DNA of 64,000 bases from NCBI RefSeq assembly GCF_000146325.1, contig NZ_GL397067.1:1556850-1620849 (forward strand), written 5' to 3'. Below the pieces are notes generated by a model. The model saw only the letters and a program-made list of their open reading frames with translations, did no database searches and had not been told where the DNA came from. Below are positions 55,782 to 63,774 of the stretch, in pieces. Numbering within the stretch: the first letter of the stretch is position 1; every line of letters starts with the position of its first letter. The translations under genes were made by a program, and so were the position numbers. This stretch comes from Pediococcus acidilactici DSM 20284. Lineage in GTDB: Bacteria; Bacillota; Bacilli; Lactobacillales; Lactobacillaceae.

Positions 55782-56576
55782 TCATTCCTCAACTTTCATT
55801 CTTTCTTCAACTTGGGCAACCGTGATGTTTGCTAATTCATCCATCAGCCCGCTCAAAAAACTTCCTGGCAAATACTGGTCGTGCAATTTTTCGGTAATCC
55901 GTTCACCGGCGCACGACAAGGTCAAGCTTGCGTTAATCGCCGCCTGCAACGGGTTCGGTCCGACTGCACAAAACGCGGCTGCTAAACTCGAAAGTAAATC
56001 TCCCGAACCCACCACCGCCGGCAAAAGTCGGGTTTGGTTGTGAATCTCGACCACCCGGGTTCCATCACTAATGTAGTCGGTTGCCCCACTCGCGATCACC
56101 ACGTTATGGTACTTTTGTGCGCAAGCTTTCACCACTTGATGTGCGTCCCCTTCGCCGTTTCCCGCGTCAATTCCGCGGGTTTGCCAATCAATTCCCGCTA
56201 ATACCGCAATTTCGCCTAAATTACCACGAATTACGTCGAACTGATACTTTTTCAACAACCGGAAGTTTAATTGCTGCCGGTACTGAGTTGCCCCGACCGC
56301 TACCGGATCCAAAACGAGCGGTTTTTGTTGGTCGTTAGCCGCTTGGCACAACGTTTCGATGTCTGCCCAGCCTTCTCGACGTACCGCTCCAAGGTTAATG
56401 GTCACCGCGGACGCCAAGCGGACCAGTTCTTCGGCTTCGCTTTCCTCTTCGCTCATAATTGGGGAAGCCCCCACCGCGTTTAACCCGTTCGCTACTAAAA
56501 ACGGGGTCACAAAATTGGCGTAGTTAACCACCACTGGGTTAACCTCCCGAATTCGCTTAATTCCTTGTAAATCCAT
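55782..56576 (-). CDS. thiM: Hydroxyethylthiazole kinase
   Basis: 264 residues. VVVNYANFVTPFLVANGLNA, GASPIMSEEESE, KPLVLDPVAVGAT and VVGSGDLLSSL (catalytic Asp) identify ThiM. It phosphorylates the thiazole for thiamine salvage. With ThiD and ThiE it allows growth on HMP and thiazole; no de novo genes (thiC, thiG) are present. It is first in the operon, behind the TPP riboswitch. Confidence 0.95.
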   Translation of the reverse strand: MDLQGIKRIREVNPVVVNYANFVTPFLVANGLNAVGASPIMSEEESEAEELVRLASAVTINLGAVRREGWADIETLCQAANDQQKPLVLDPVAVGATQYRQQLNFRLLKKYQFDVIRGNLGEIAVLAGIDWQTRGIDAGNGEGDAHQVVKACAQKYHNVVIASGATDYISDGTRVVEIHNQTRLLPAVVGSGDLLSSLAAAFCAVGPNPLQAAINASLTLSCAGERITEKLHDQYLPGSFLSGLMDELANITVAQVEERMKVEE

Positions 56577-56693
56577 TTGATCAGCTCCTCATTCATATCT
56601 CCACCAAGTAGTGTACCGAAGGCGGTCGCTACTAGCGAACTATCGCTGCAGATTGACGACCGCGTTTACTAACATCCTCCATCGGCAACCAAC

Positions 56694-56723
56694 AAAAAAA
56701 CCACCCTTGAGAAGGATGGTTTT
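56694..56723 (-). terminator. Riboswitch-controlled terminator
   Basis: On the minus strand AACCATCCTT pairs with AAGGGTGGTT, followed by TTTTTT, directly after the TPP aptamer. It is the expression platform for transcription attenuation of thiMDE-tenA. Confidence 0.85.
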
Positions 56724-56737
56724 CGCCCAATAAACAC

Positions 56738-56822
56738 TTTCCTTCGCAAGTATCAACTTACAGGTTCAAAGGGATCACGCTGCACAAGCGCATCTCAGTT
56801 CTTCTACGAACACCCCTAGTGT
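56738..56822 (-). promoter_or_regulatory. TPP riboswitch
   Basis: On the minus strand the conserved blocks occur in order: ACTAGGGGTG, CTGAGA, GATCCCTTTGAACCTG and ACTTGCGAAGGAAAGT. This is the standard THI-box layout. It precedes a terminator and thiM, so high thiamine diphosphate stops the salvage operon. Confidence 0.95.
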
Positions 56823-56970
56823 AGATATTATTTTATTTGAATATGAATTCGGTTTCATAATACGCCTTTTAACTCCCTTGCACAAGTCCGTGAGCATATA
56901 AATTCACTTTTAAGGGCGCCCCCTGCTAAAATAAAGATGTACCAAAAATATTCAAAGGGGGATAATATTT

Positions 56971-57195
56971 ATGGATAAAGACAGAATGGAAAACACTAAG
57001 GACAAAGTTGCAGGTAAAGTACACGAAGGTGCTGGTAAGTTAACTGGCGACAAGAAGGAAGAAAGCAAAGGCAAAGCGCAAAACATGGCGGGCAAAGTTA
57101 AAGACAAACTTGCTGACGTAAAGGATTCCGCTGCCGGCGCAATGGAAGAATTAAAGGACAAGTTAGACAAGAAAGACGATAAAGATCACGAATAA
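56971..57195 (+). CDS. CsbD-like stress protein
   Basis: 74 residues, highly charged and Lys-rich, with the CsbD-like repeats KDKVAGKVHEGAGKLTGDKK and GKAQNMAGKVKDKLADVKDS. Such small soluble proteins rise in stress and stationary phase; their action is unknown. RBS AAAGGGGGG precedes the ATG. Strong codon use and its own terminator suggest a short abundant transcript. Confidence 0.85.
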   Translation: MDKDRMENTKDKVAGKVHEGAGKLTGDKKEESKGKAQNMAGKVKDKLADVKDSAAGAMEELKDKLDKKDDKDHE

Positions 57196-57197
57196 TT

Positions 57198-57221
57198 AAA
57201 AAACCGCGCTTGCGGTTTTTT
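57198..57221 (+). terminator. Terminator of the CsbD-like gene
   Basis: AAAAAACCGC, loop GCTT, GCGGTTTTTT, right after the stop. Confidence 0.9.
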
Positions 57222-57420
57222 GTTTGGCCTAATCACATAGCTGGAAACTAATTCCTACCAGCCCATCATTCTAGAGTCTCTTCTCCCAATTCAATTTTCT
57301 ACATACATTTTAATGAAGCGTTTTTTCTAATTGTACTCAATCCCTCGAATAAAAAACGGTTAAAATATTTAGAATGATAGAATCAACCGCACTAAGGAAT
57401 TGGTTTACTCCAACATAACA
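57222..57420. other. Intergenic spacer
   Basis: AT-rich spacer between the CsbD-like and LPMO transcripts. No gene or clear structure is seen. Confidence 0.4.
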
Positions 57421-57460
57421 AAATCCCCATCAATCACCTAAACCATGATTAATGGGGTTT
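57421..57460 (-). terminator. Terminator after the LPMO gene
   Basis: AATCCCCATCAATCA pairs with TGATTAATGGGGTT; on the minus strand it is followed by TTTTG. Confidence 0.7.
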
Positions 57461-57518
57461 TATTAATGCTCACAAACTATCCGACTTTGGTCCCACTGTT
57501 TGTAACATCTTCCATGAA

Positions 57519-58118
57519 TTATTGAATATTAACGTCTGAAACTTGATAAAAGGCATTTGCTGTATTAGCAATATTCCATACGCTTAGGATCACGTGGTAT
57601 CCTTTTTGGTCCGGAATGTTGACCTTGTGCGTTACTTCGGTTCCTGGGGTTGCCCCGTGATCATCAAAACTAGCAATTTTCTTGAAATCACTGAATTTTA
57701 ACGGTTTGTTCGGGTCCCAGCCTGGTTTGGTAATGTAGTAATCCCACGTACTTGTACTGTGAGGAGCGGTTAGATGCCAGGTAACATCAAGTGGCCCACT
57801 CTTAATTGGGGTCTTGTACCAACGATCGGCAGTTTGCTCGTCTAATTGAGAAAACTTGGAAATCCCCGCACTCGCAATTTTACCATCGATAAAGGTATTT
57901 TTCGGTGCTTCGATGCTTTGCGGTTCGTACATTACCGGACCAATATTTTCGTTCAATGGTTTACCAGGAAACTGGCTGCTTCCTAAATAGGCTCGACCAC
58001 CAGGATTAGTAACAAATCCGTGGGCAGAAGCCTTGATTGCGCCTAATCCTAACACAACAACTACAATACTAGCAACAACTAAAACGTAACGAATAAATCG
58101 GTTACTTGACTTTACCAT
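57519..58118 (-). CDS. Secreted AA10 lytic polysaccharide monooxygenase (chitin-binding)
   Basis: About 199 residues. The signal peptide ends ASA, giving His33 as the mature N-terminus (HGFVTNPGGRAYLG), the first histidine-brace ligand. The second is His120 in TAPHSTSTWDYYITK. IPDQKGYHVILSVWNIANT closes the single AA10 domain; there is no extra binding module. AA10 enzymes oxidatively cut chitin or cellulose using copper; this form resembles CBP21-type chitin-active proteins. The start at 58118 follows GGAGGG. A cre-like site lies upstream at 58172-58184. Confidence 0.92.
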   Translation of the reverse strand: MVKSSNRFIRYVLVVASIVVVVLGLGAIKASAHGFVTNPGGRAYLGSSQFPGKPLNENIGPVMYEPQSIEAPKNTFIDGKIASAGISKFSQLDEQTADRWYKTPIKSGPLDVTWHLTAPHSTSTWDYYITKPGWDPNKPLKFSDFKKIASFDDHGATPGTEVTHKVNIPDQKGYHVILSVWNIANTANAFYQVSDVNIQ

Positions 58119-58402
58119 AATACATCCCTCCTTATGTCTATAAGATAACATGATAAAAAAATCTGTTCTACAAAAACGCTTACACAAATAAAATGCCGGT
58201 ATTCGTTAACGGCCTTCGTAGTTGATGCCGATCAGACTCGTTCCCCTACATAATAATGTCCTTTAAAAATCTTTCCAGGATAAAGAAAGCTTTAAATCCC
58301 TCACATTTCACATCCGATACACTTTTATAAAGCTAAGTTCACCATCCTAGTTGGACAGCTCTTATGCAATCTCCACGATCGACAGCTCATAAATCAAGGC
58401 AC
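58119..58402. other. Intergenic region upstream of the LPMO gene
   Basis: Holds the LPMO upstream region with a cre-like site. The rest shows no gene. Confidence 0.4.
58172..58184 (-). promoter_or_regulatory. cre-like site before the LPMO gene
   Basis: On the minus strand TGTAAGCGTTTTT fits the core of WTGAAARCGYTTWWN allowing W at the fourth base. It is about 55 bases upstream of the start. Confidence 0.4.
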
Positions 58403-58452
58403 AAAAAATGGGTAACCAAAACTTGGTAAACGTCCTTGTTTTGGTTACCCAG
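58403..58452 (-). terminator. Terminator of the LicD/TMEM175 transcript
   Basis: TGGGTAACCAAAAC and GTTTTGGTTACCCA form a perfect 14-bp stem; on the minus strand it is followed by TTTTTTG. Confidence 0.88.
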
Positions 58453-58491
58453 TGAAAATTAAAATTTAACAGACTTTTAGTTATTTCCATA

Positions 58492-59286
58492 TTACTCGCG
58501 CTGATGGCGATTTCGTTTGGCTAAGTCAGGATAGCTTTGAAACAGCTTGCGTAACTCGGCTTGAAGTTCGGGATCGTTGCGTTTGCGACCGTGTCCCCGA
58601 TATTTCTTCATGATTTCGCGTTGTTTCTTCCTTAAATCATGCAAATCAACGTTATTCGCACTCAAGAACTGATCCTGTTCGGCTTCCGGAAGTTCCGTAA
58701 CGTCTTGGAAGTCCGTGTAATCATGCCGGGTGACCACAAACGAAAAGACCGGAATTGCCAAGTAGATAACTACGGCCCACTTCGGATAGAAATAGGCTAA
58801 CACTAAAATTAGCACGCTCGCGAAGCCAAGAAAGTTGTTGTGGTTATCATAAATCTTATGGAAAATTTGTCTCATTTCGTGGTGGCTAGTGTACTTTTGT
58901 TTGATAACTTCATAACTGAGCCACATAAACAGGATGCTGACGATCATGGTCAACACCCCATACGCCATTACGGTAGTCCGATTAGTGTCATAAATAATGA
59001 CTTTGGTAAAAATTGGCGTCAAGCTTAAGAACGCCAAAAAGGTAAACTCCTTAACGAAAACGCGATCGTTCATGGTGTCACTATCCTTGAACAACATGGC
59101 GTGTTGGTACCAAATGTTGGCTACGAAACAAAAACTAATAAAGAAAATGCCAATGCTTTTCCCGAATTGTAAATATTCACTTAACGCATCGTGTTGCGGT
59201 AACGGCAGCTCCAACACCATGATAGTAATGATAATGGCGATTACCGCATCACTAAACGCATCCATTCGTTCCTTCATTTTTTTCAA
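58492..59286 (-). CDS. TMEM175-like potassium channel family protein (DUF1211)
   Basis: 264 residues, six membrane segments in the first 210. The family's first helix motif is seen in ERMDAFSDAVIAIIITIMVLE (FSD...AI..T), then SFCFVANIWYQHAMLFK. Bacterial members form K+ channels. A charged tail (about 215-264) follows. It starts 15 bases after the licD stop on the same strand. Confidence 0.85.
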   Translation of the reverse strand: MKKMKERMDAFSDAVIAIIITIMVLELPLPQHDALSEYLQFGKSIGIFFISFCFVANIWYQHAMLFKDSDTMNDRVFVKEFTFLAFLSLTPIFTKVIIYDTNRTTVMAYGVLTMIVSILFMWLSYEVIKQKYTSHHEMRQIFHKIYDNHNNFLGFASVLILVLAYFYPKWAVVIYLAIPVFSFVVTRHDYTDFQDVTELPEAEQDQFLSANNVDLHDLRKKQREIMKKYRGHGRKRNDPELQAELRKLFQSYPDLAKRNRHQRE

Positions 59287-59301
59287 TTGCTCTTTTCATC
59301 C

Positions 59302-60114
59302 CTATTCCACGTGCTTGCCATCGATGATCACAACGTCGATGTGCTTTGCCACGCGATTTTTTTCTGGAGGCAGCTCCATGTAGTCTCCGTACATGCGGGT
59401 TAAAATTTTATCATAATGCTTGGGAATGGCAACCTCAAGATTTTCAAACTTATGCTTGGTTAACTCGGTGAGCTCCCGCTGGCTCAGAACCTCTTTATCG
59501 TAGGCATATTGGGAAGCATAATTCTTATAATGGTGAAACGGCTCGTGATTATACAACCGCATGATGTTTTCCCGCCGTTCCTTTAGCTTTGCGACGCTCA
59601 TGAAGAGGTCCAAGCTCTTGTCCTTAGGATCCTTACGAAACGGCGTCTTAATGACGTTGTACCCAAGCCGCAGTAAGATTGCCGTATCCGCGATTTTGAA
59701 CCGGTTATAAACCGCTTGGCGAATTTCGGGTTGACGAGGAACCTTATCAAACGGGAAAATGTCGATAAAGATTCCCTTCCGCGCGTCGTTGACGTTGTTT
59801 TTTTCTTCAATATAAGTATTGGTATCTAAAATTTTCATATAACTAAACGCAAAATTAGGATCCGTATCCGCAGTTTGCATAAAGTAATGGTTATGTTGGA
59901 ACTCAACCGGCGCCACGGTTGCAAATTTATCATAATTTTCCCGGGTCATTCCCAAGTCGACATCGTCGTCCCACGGAATAAATCCATCGTGTCGAATTGC
60001 ACCCAATAACGTGCCGCCAATTAGCATATATTTAATATCATATTTATCGCAAATGTTCGTAACCACTTGTAACATCTGCAACTGCACCCGATGCAGTTCT
60101 TCAATTTGGCTCAT
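59302..60114 (-). CDS. LicD family phosphotransferase
   Basis: About 270 residues. LicD pattern: YMLIGGTLLGAIRHDGFIPW then DDDVDLGMTRENYDKF, IDIFPFDKVP and a C-terminal YGDYMELPPE. LicD enzymes add phosphocholine or sugar-linked phosphate to teichoic acids or polysaccharides. The start at 60114 (MSQIEELHR) follows GGAAGGGA. It is co-transcribed with the TMEM175-like gene. Confidence 0.88.
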   Translation of the reverse strand: MSQIEELHRVQLQMLQVVTNICDKYDIKYMLIGGTLLGAIRHDGFIPWDDDVDLGMTRENYDKFATVAPVEFQHNHYFMQTADTDPNFAFSYMKILDTNTYIEEKNNVNDARKGIFIDIFPFDKVPRQPEIRQAVYNRFKIADTAILLRLGYNVIKTPFRKDPKDKSLDLFMSVAKLKERRENIMRLYNHEPFHHYKNYASQYAYDKEVLSQRELTELTKHKFENLEVAIPKHYDKILTRMYGDYMELPPEKNRVAKHIDVVIIDGKHVE

Positions 60115-60237
60115 GGCGTCCCTTCCTTTCATCTTCTAGAATAATTGTTACATTTAAGGATTGGTTAAGCAATAGGCAAAGAAGTTTGATTTTTTTGGGG
60201 AATGTAATATGATAATGGCAGACGGGAGGGAGTTTTT

Positions 60238-60384
60238 ATGAAACCAACACAAAACAATCTTTTAGGTTATCTATTGAAGAATTTACAGAATTCAGAATTA
60301 GTTGAACGCCTTTTACGCAACTTGCAGGGCCAACAATTGGCTTACCGCCCCATTCCGATTGAAAATGACAAGAAACGTCGGTAA
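60238..60384 (+). CDS. Small unrecognised protein, 48 residues
   Basis: An ATG at 60238 with GGGAGGG 5 bases upstream opens a 48-residue frame: it begins MKPTQNNLLGYLLKNLQNSE and ends with a basic NDKKRR. It is predicted to form one amphipathic helix, with no signal or membrane segment. It ends 39 bases before the mature 5' end of ssrA and just before its promoter. I do not recognise the family. Confidence 0.6.
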   Translation: MKPTQNNLLGYLLKNLQNSELVERLLRNLQGQQLAYRPIPIENDKKRR

Positions 60385-60395
60385 AATAGAACGTA

Positions 60396-60404
60396 TGTTA
60401 TAAT
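60396..60404 (+). promoter_or_regulatory. Extended -10 promoter of ssrA
   Basis: TGTTATAAT (TG one base before TATAAT), about 20 bases upstream of the mature tmRNA 5' end. The -35 is poor. Confidence 0.6.
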
Positions 60405-60423
60405 ATTTATGTAACATGATTTC

Positions 60424-60789
60424 GGGGTCGTTATGGATTCGACAGGTATGGGTCGAACTGTAACTGCATTTCGTAGGTTACGTCTACGTAAAAACGTTCA
60501 GTTTAATTATAACTGCAAAAAATAATAACAATTCTTACGCTTTAGCTGCCTAAACAGTAGCTTAGCGTGATCCGCCTAGTCTCGTCCACGGGCTAGTAAC
60601 GGGTCTCAAAAAGAGTGGACTTGCGCTTAAGGATTGGCCTGGATGCTTAAGAAGAGGATTTACAGACTAGCGTTTTAATGAGGCCCTGACATACGGCAGC
60701 TTAATTCGTGAATTTAAATAGTATGGATATGAATGTAGAGGTTACAGTGGCGACATGCTTGGACGCGGGTTCGACTCCCGCCGACTCCA
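60424..60789 (+). ncRNA. ssrA: tmRNA
   Basis: Rescues stalled ribosomes by tagging nascent proteins. The 5' end GGGGTCGTTATGGATTCGACAGG and the 3' end GGTTCGACTCCCGCCGACTCCA form the alanine-tRNA-like domain (GGGGTCG with CGACTCC). The tag frame is at 60515-60553 and reads AKNNNNSYALAA then stop. The final CCA is not fully encoded. The 3' end is a favoured integration site, and a tyrosine integrase lies just downstream. Confidence 0.97.
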
Positions 60790-60804
60790 TTTTTGCTATT
60801 CCTT

Positions 60805-60849
60805 CCCGTTGTATACAGCGTTAAAACGTTGATATGACGGGATTTTTTT
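60805..60849 (+). terminator. Terminator of ssrA
   Basis: CCCGT (60805-60809) pairs with ACGGG (60837-60841) across an imperfect inner stem (AGCGTT/AACGTT), then ATTTTTTT. Its right arm is the 17-base repeat found again at 63341. Confidence 0.75.
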
Positions 60850-60901
60850 GTACTTCTAAATATTCATGTTTTGCTTAAAATTGCACAGAATTGACCTAAA
60901 A

Positions 60902-61000
60902 CTTAGCCAAAAGCTTAGCCAATTTTTTTGGTACTTATTCCTATTATGGCAAGGTTTAAAGCACTTATTTTTTACAAAAATTCTATAAAGCTTAGCCAAT
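60902..61000. repeat. CTTAGCCAA direct repeats near the integrase 3' end
   Basis: CTTAGCCAA occurs at 60902-60910, 60913-60921 and 60991-60999, the last two within AAGCTTAGCCAATTTT. Such repeats between attL and int resemble arm-type binding sites of the integrase. Confidence 0.5.
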
Positions 61001-61005
61001 TTTAG

Positions 61006-62160
61006 TTATTTGGCCTCAACGTAATTTTCAAACCTCTGCAAAGCTGCTACATTCTGTTGTTCTGTCGTATGAGTGTACACGTCGAGCGTAACGCTACTGT
61101 CTGCTCTTGAGTGTCCCAATCTCTGTTGAGTCTCCTTAAGACCTACTCCAGACTGATACAGTAGTGAGGCGTGTGTGTGCCTAAACCCGTGAATTGAGAT
61201 GTGTTTGAGTCCCGTGGCTTTAATAGCTTTATTAAGCCATTTGGTGGGGGTATTCATGGAGCGAAAATGATTTCTATTGCTAGCAAATACTAACTGATCA
61301 ACATTGTTAGTATTGAAGCCCATCCCCAGAAAAGTCTCGCGTTGAACACCCTTCCATTGCCTGAGGTATCGCATGGTACTGTCATCCAAGTCGATTGTAC
61401 GGCGTCCAGCCCTACTCTTCGGAGGTTGTACGATTAGCTTCCCACCTAATCCCTGCGTTAGGGTCTTATTGACCCGCAACGTATTGTCCTCAAAGTTGAT
61501 ATCCTTCCACGTTAGCGCTAGTAATTCCCCTTTTCTGATACCAGAATAAGCCAACACCCTGAACATCGTGAATTGTTCTACGTCTCTTTCGGGAGTCACG
61601 TAATCGAAAAAGGTATTCAGTTCGTCTCTGGTCCAGAAGTTTTCTAACTTTTCGCCTGCCTGTTCCTGTACTCGTGGCATTGTTACTAGCGTGCAAGGAT
61701 TCCGCCCCACGTACTCAGCCCTAAGCGCGTAATCAAAAATCATCGAAGCGTAATTCAGCCATTTCTTATAGGATTTTGCTTCCAGAAACCACTTATTAAC
61801 AACCCTCTGGCACACGTTGGGTGTGACTTGATCAATAAGCATATCCCCAAAAGCTGGTAGAACATGGACGCGAATAATACGTTGAGTCTTCTCTAGCGTT
61901 GACTCACGTACGGTCAAACGGTACTGTTCCATCCACTCCGCGCAAACATCCCTGAAAAAGCGTCTCTCATCCTCCTGTAGTCCTCTTTTTTCGATTTCCA
62001 ATTCTAATCTACTCAATACGATGGAGGCTTCTTTCCTCGTCTTAAAGCCACGTCTCCTAGTGGTCTTTTGGCGCCCGGTTAGAGAGTCAACTCCCGCGTA
62101 CACCTGAAATTCATATCTAATTTTTCCTGTTTTTGTTGTATATTTTTTAATTTTTGCCAT
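61006..62160 (-). CDS. int: Tyrosine-type site-specific integrase
   Basis: About 384 residues. An N-terminal arm-binding domain (KIRYEFQVYAGVDSLTGRQK), a SAM-like core-binding domain (about 65-170) and the catalytic domain with Arg209 (SGIRKGELLALTW), HGFRHTH (His324, Arg327), GHSR (His350) and Tyr362 (LDVYTH). This is the phage/ICE integrase type that uses tRNA or tmRNA 3' ends. The start at 62160 (MAKIKKYTT) follows GGAGCG. It is convergent with ssrA and divergent from the excisionase-like gene. Confidence 0.94.
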   Translation of the reverse strand: MAKIKKYTTKTGKIRYEFQVYAGVDSLTGRQKTTRRRGFKTRKEASIVLSRLELEIEKRGLQEDERRFFRDVCAEWMEQYRLTVRESTLEKTQRIIRVHVLPAFGDMLIDQVTPNVCQRVVNKWFLEAKSYKKWLNYASMIFDYALRAEYVGRNPCTLVTMPRVQEQAGEKLENFWTRDELNTFFDYVTPERDVEQFTMFRVLAYSGIRKGELLALTWKDINFEDNTLRVNKTLTQGLGGKLIVQPPKSRAGRRTIDLDDSTMRYLRQWKGVQRETFLGMGFNTNNVDQLVFASNRNHFRSMNTPTKWLNKAIKATGLKHISIHGFRHTHASLLYQSGVGLKETQQRLGHSRADSSVTLDVYTHTTEQQNVAALQRFENYVEAK

Positions 62161-62302
62161 TTTTATTTTCGCTCCTGTGTTGCTTGCGAGGCTCACATTT
62201 TTTGAAAATATTGGGATGACCTCCCGTGTTGCAGAGTCAGACCTGCAACAGCTACATGTTACATTTAAATCTTTGTTTAGGCAACTCAAAAAATAAATTT
62301 AA

Positions 62303-62339
62303 GAGATTTCACAATTTGTTTGTGAGATTTCTTTTTTTT
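62303..62339 (+). terminator. Hairpin with T run between int and xis
   Basis: GAGATTTCACAA pairs with TTGTGAGATTTC (two G-T pairs), followed by TTTTTTTT. It points toward xis on the plus strand and would stop read-through from the integrase side. Confidence 0.55.
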
Positions 62340-62459
62340 ATACATATTATCTGCAGAGGCATAGAAATGTATCTGATTGATCTTTTTTGTATTTTCTTGG
62401 CATTTTCTCGTTTTTTTATACATATTAGTAGTGTAAAGGTATTTTTTAATATTTTTTAC

Positions 62460-62487
62460 TTGAAACTCTTTTCACACCCTATATAAG
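62460..62487 (+). promoter_or_regulatory. Promoter of the excisionase-like gene
   Basis: TTGAAA (62460-62465) and TATAAG (62482-62487), 16-base spacer. Confidence 0.5.
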
Positions 62488-62543
62488 GCGCATCATACAT
62501 AGTCACGTAATAGTGGCTTAAAAATTAATTGGAGGATATCAAT

Positions 62544-62774
62544 ATGGAATTAACCCAAGTAACTGAAAATAAGGAATTAATGGAACAACTATCAATTATG
62601 TTTAACCCAGCTCCTCGCTACATGAACAAGAAAGAGGCGTGCAAATATATGGGAATATGCTACAGAACTTTCCAGAAGGCTATTGCCGAAGGATTGCCCG
62701 CCGTGCAGATTGGAGGTGTTCTACGCTTTGACCGTTTAGCCATCGATGAATACCTGAAGAATAAAATCATTTAA
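62544..62774 (+). CDS. Excisionase-like helix-turn-helix protein
   Basis: 76 residues. A MerR-like winged helix typical of excisionases: YMNKKEACKYMGICYRTFQK, then GLPAVQIGGVLRFDRLAIDE. It would bend att DNA to drive excision by the integrase, or control the element's promoters. The start at 62544 (MELTQVTEN) follows GGAGGA. Confidence 0.85.
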   Translation: MELTQVTENKELMEQLSIMFNPAPRYMNKKEACKYMGICYRTFQKAIAEGLPAVQIGGVLRFDRLAIDEYLKNKII

Positions 62775-62855
62775 TTAATAAAAAATACGCTTGCGAGGCT
62801 TATTTAAGAATAAAAATTATTTAACTAAGTATAAAAAATTTAAGGAGTAAATATT

Positions 62856-63308
62856 ATGAGAGACGCACTTAAGCAAATAGGAAATAAAGAACGCGGAACA
62901 TATGTGGGAGTTGTTAGCAGACTGGGTTATAAGACTGGATACAACGGGCATGGCAAGCCTACCTTTTTGATAATAAATTTAACGGATATTAATGGAAATC
63001 TAGTAGCTGATCATCTGTGGATTAATTACACTAAACAATTTCAAAGTTTGGGTATTTTGGCTACAGGTGATGAAGTTCAATTCAATGCTAGGGTGTCTAG
63101 TTATCTCAAGGGTTATCAAGGGAATGACTCCACCATAAGAAAAAAACATCCTATTCAATATGACTATAAATTAGAATATCCTTCTAAAGTTAGATTACTA
63201 ACCAAAAGAAAGCTTCAATCAGTACCAGAAACCAATTGGGAATTCCTCCAATATATATTAGAGGAAAATAAAGACTTCTATCTTAAAAGGGCTAAAAATA
63301 GCCAATAA
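62856..63308 (+). CDS. Orphan protein of the integrated element, 150 residues
   Basis: Not recognised. It begins RDALKQIGNKERGTYVGVVS and has a beta-rich core, with LIINLTDINGNLVADHLWIN, YTKQF, GILATGDEVQFNARVSSYL and a Lys-rich end. It shares an order of motifs with the 121-residue protein encoded at 63409: a GxVxG strand, a P-x-x-I-x-N strand, a YTK segment, then GD/YD-x-I/V-x-FxAR. An OB-like small barrel is possible. RBS AAGGAG precedes the ATG at 62856. Confidence 0.7.
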   Translation: MRDALKQIGNKERGTYVGVVSRLGYKTGYNGHGKPTFLIINLTDINGNLVADHLWINYTKQFQSLGILATGDEVQFNARVSSYLKGYQGNDSTIRKKHPIQYDYKLEYPSKVRLLTKRKLQSVPETNWEFLQYILEENKDFYLKRAKNSQ

Positions 63309-63408
63309 AATGAATATTTTATACCAAATAAACACCCTACAAACGTTGATATGACGGCATTTTTGGATTTTAAAGCTATCAAAATGCTAAGTAATTGGAG
63401 GAATTACT

Positions 63409-63774
63409 ATGAATAACGAACGAGAACACTTCACGGGGACAGTCATAGGTTTTAATATATACACAAATGATAACGACACTAAGCAAAGACCTGTAATCTA
63501 TATCAGAAATGTAAGTGGTTCTAAACATCATTTTGATTTTGCACATCTAACTTACACTAAGGATATGCGGGATAACATCGGAATGTTAAAAAAATATGAT
63601 TGGATAGAGTTTGATGCCCGTATTAAGCAAGTTAATCACACCATCCCCCTAAAGCCAGAGTTGTTAAACCCGACTAAGGCAGGACTTTTGAGACCTTCAC
63701 GTAGTTGTAAACCTATCTCAGAAGGCAAAACATTTAACATGATTAATAACTATTTAAAATATCGTACGGCATAG
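63409..63774 (+). CDS. Orphan protein related to its upstream neighbour, 121 residues
   Basis: Not recognised. It begins NNEREHFTGTVIGFNIYTND, with RPVIYIRNVSG, HLTYTKDM, IGMLKKYDWIEFDARIKQVN and a C-terminal GLLRPSRSCKP. The motif order matches the 150-residue protein upstream, so the two are likely distant paralogues. It lies just past the second 17-base repeat. RBS GGAGG precedes the ATG. No signal peptide or membrane segment. Confidence 0.68.
   Translation: MNNEREHFTGTVIGFNIYTNDNDTKQRPVIYIRNVSGSKHHFDFAHLTYTKDMRDNIGMLKKYDWIEFDARIKQVNHTIPLKPELLNPTKAGLLRPSRSCKPISEGKTFNMINNYLKYRTA

Larger units (their letters stand above)
62161..62543. other. Divergent int/xis intergenic region
   Basis: AT-rich control region. 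It holds a hairpin at 62303-62331 followed by T8 on the plus strand and the xis promoter at 62460-62487. No gene is seen. Confidence 0.5.
60824..63357. mobile_element. Possible small integrative module bounded by 17-base direct repeats
   Basis: AAACGTTGATATGACGG occurs at 60824-60840 and 63341-63357, followed in both by one base and ATTTTT. Between them lie the integrase, the excisionase-like gene and one orphan gene. Either the repeats are att core sites of a minimal element, or the second is an arm-type or remnant copy; the larger element may extend past the window. Confidence 0.45.

Noticed and set aside
60424-60789. Second copy of the tmRNA 3' end within the window (attR)
   Set aside because: I looked for the GACTCCCGCCGACTCC segment downstream to 64000 and did not find it; only the 17-base terminator-arm repeat recurs.
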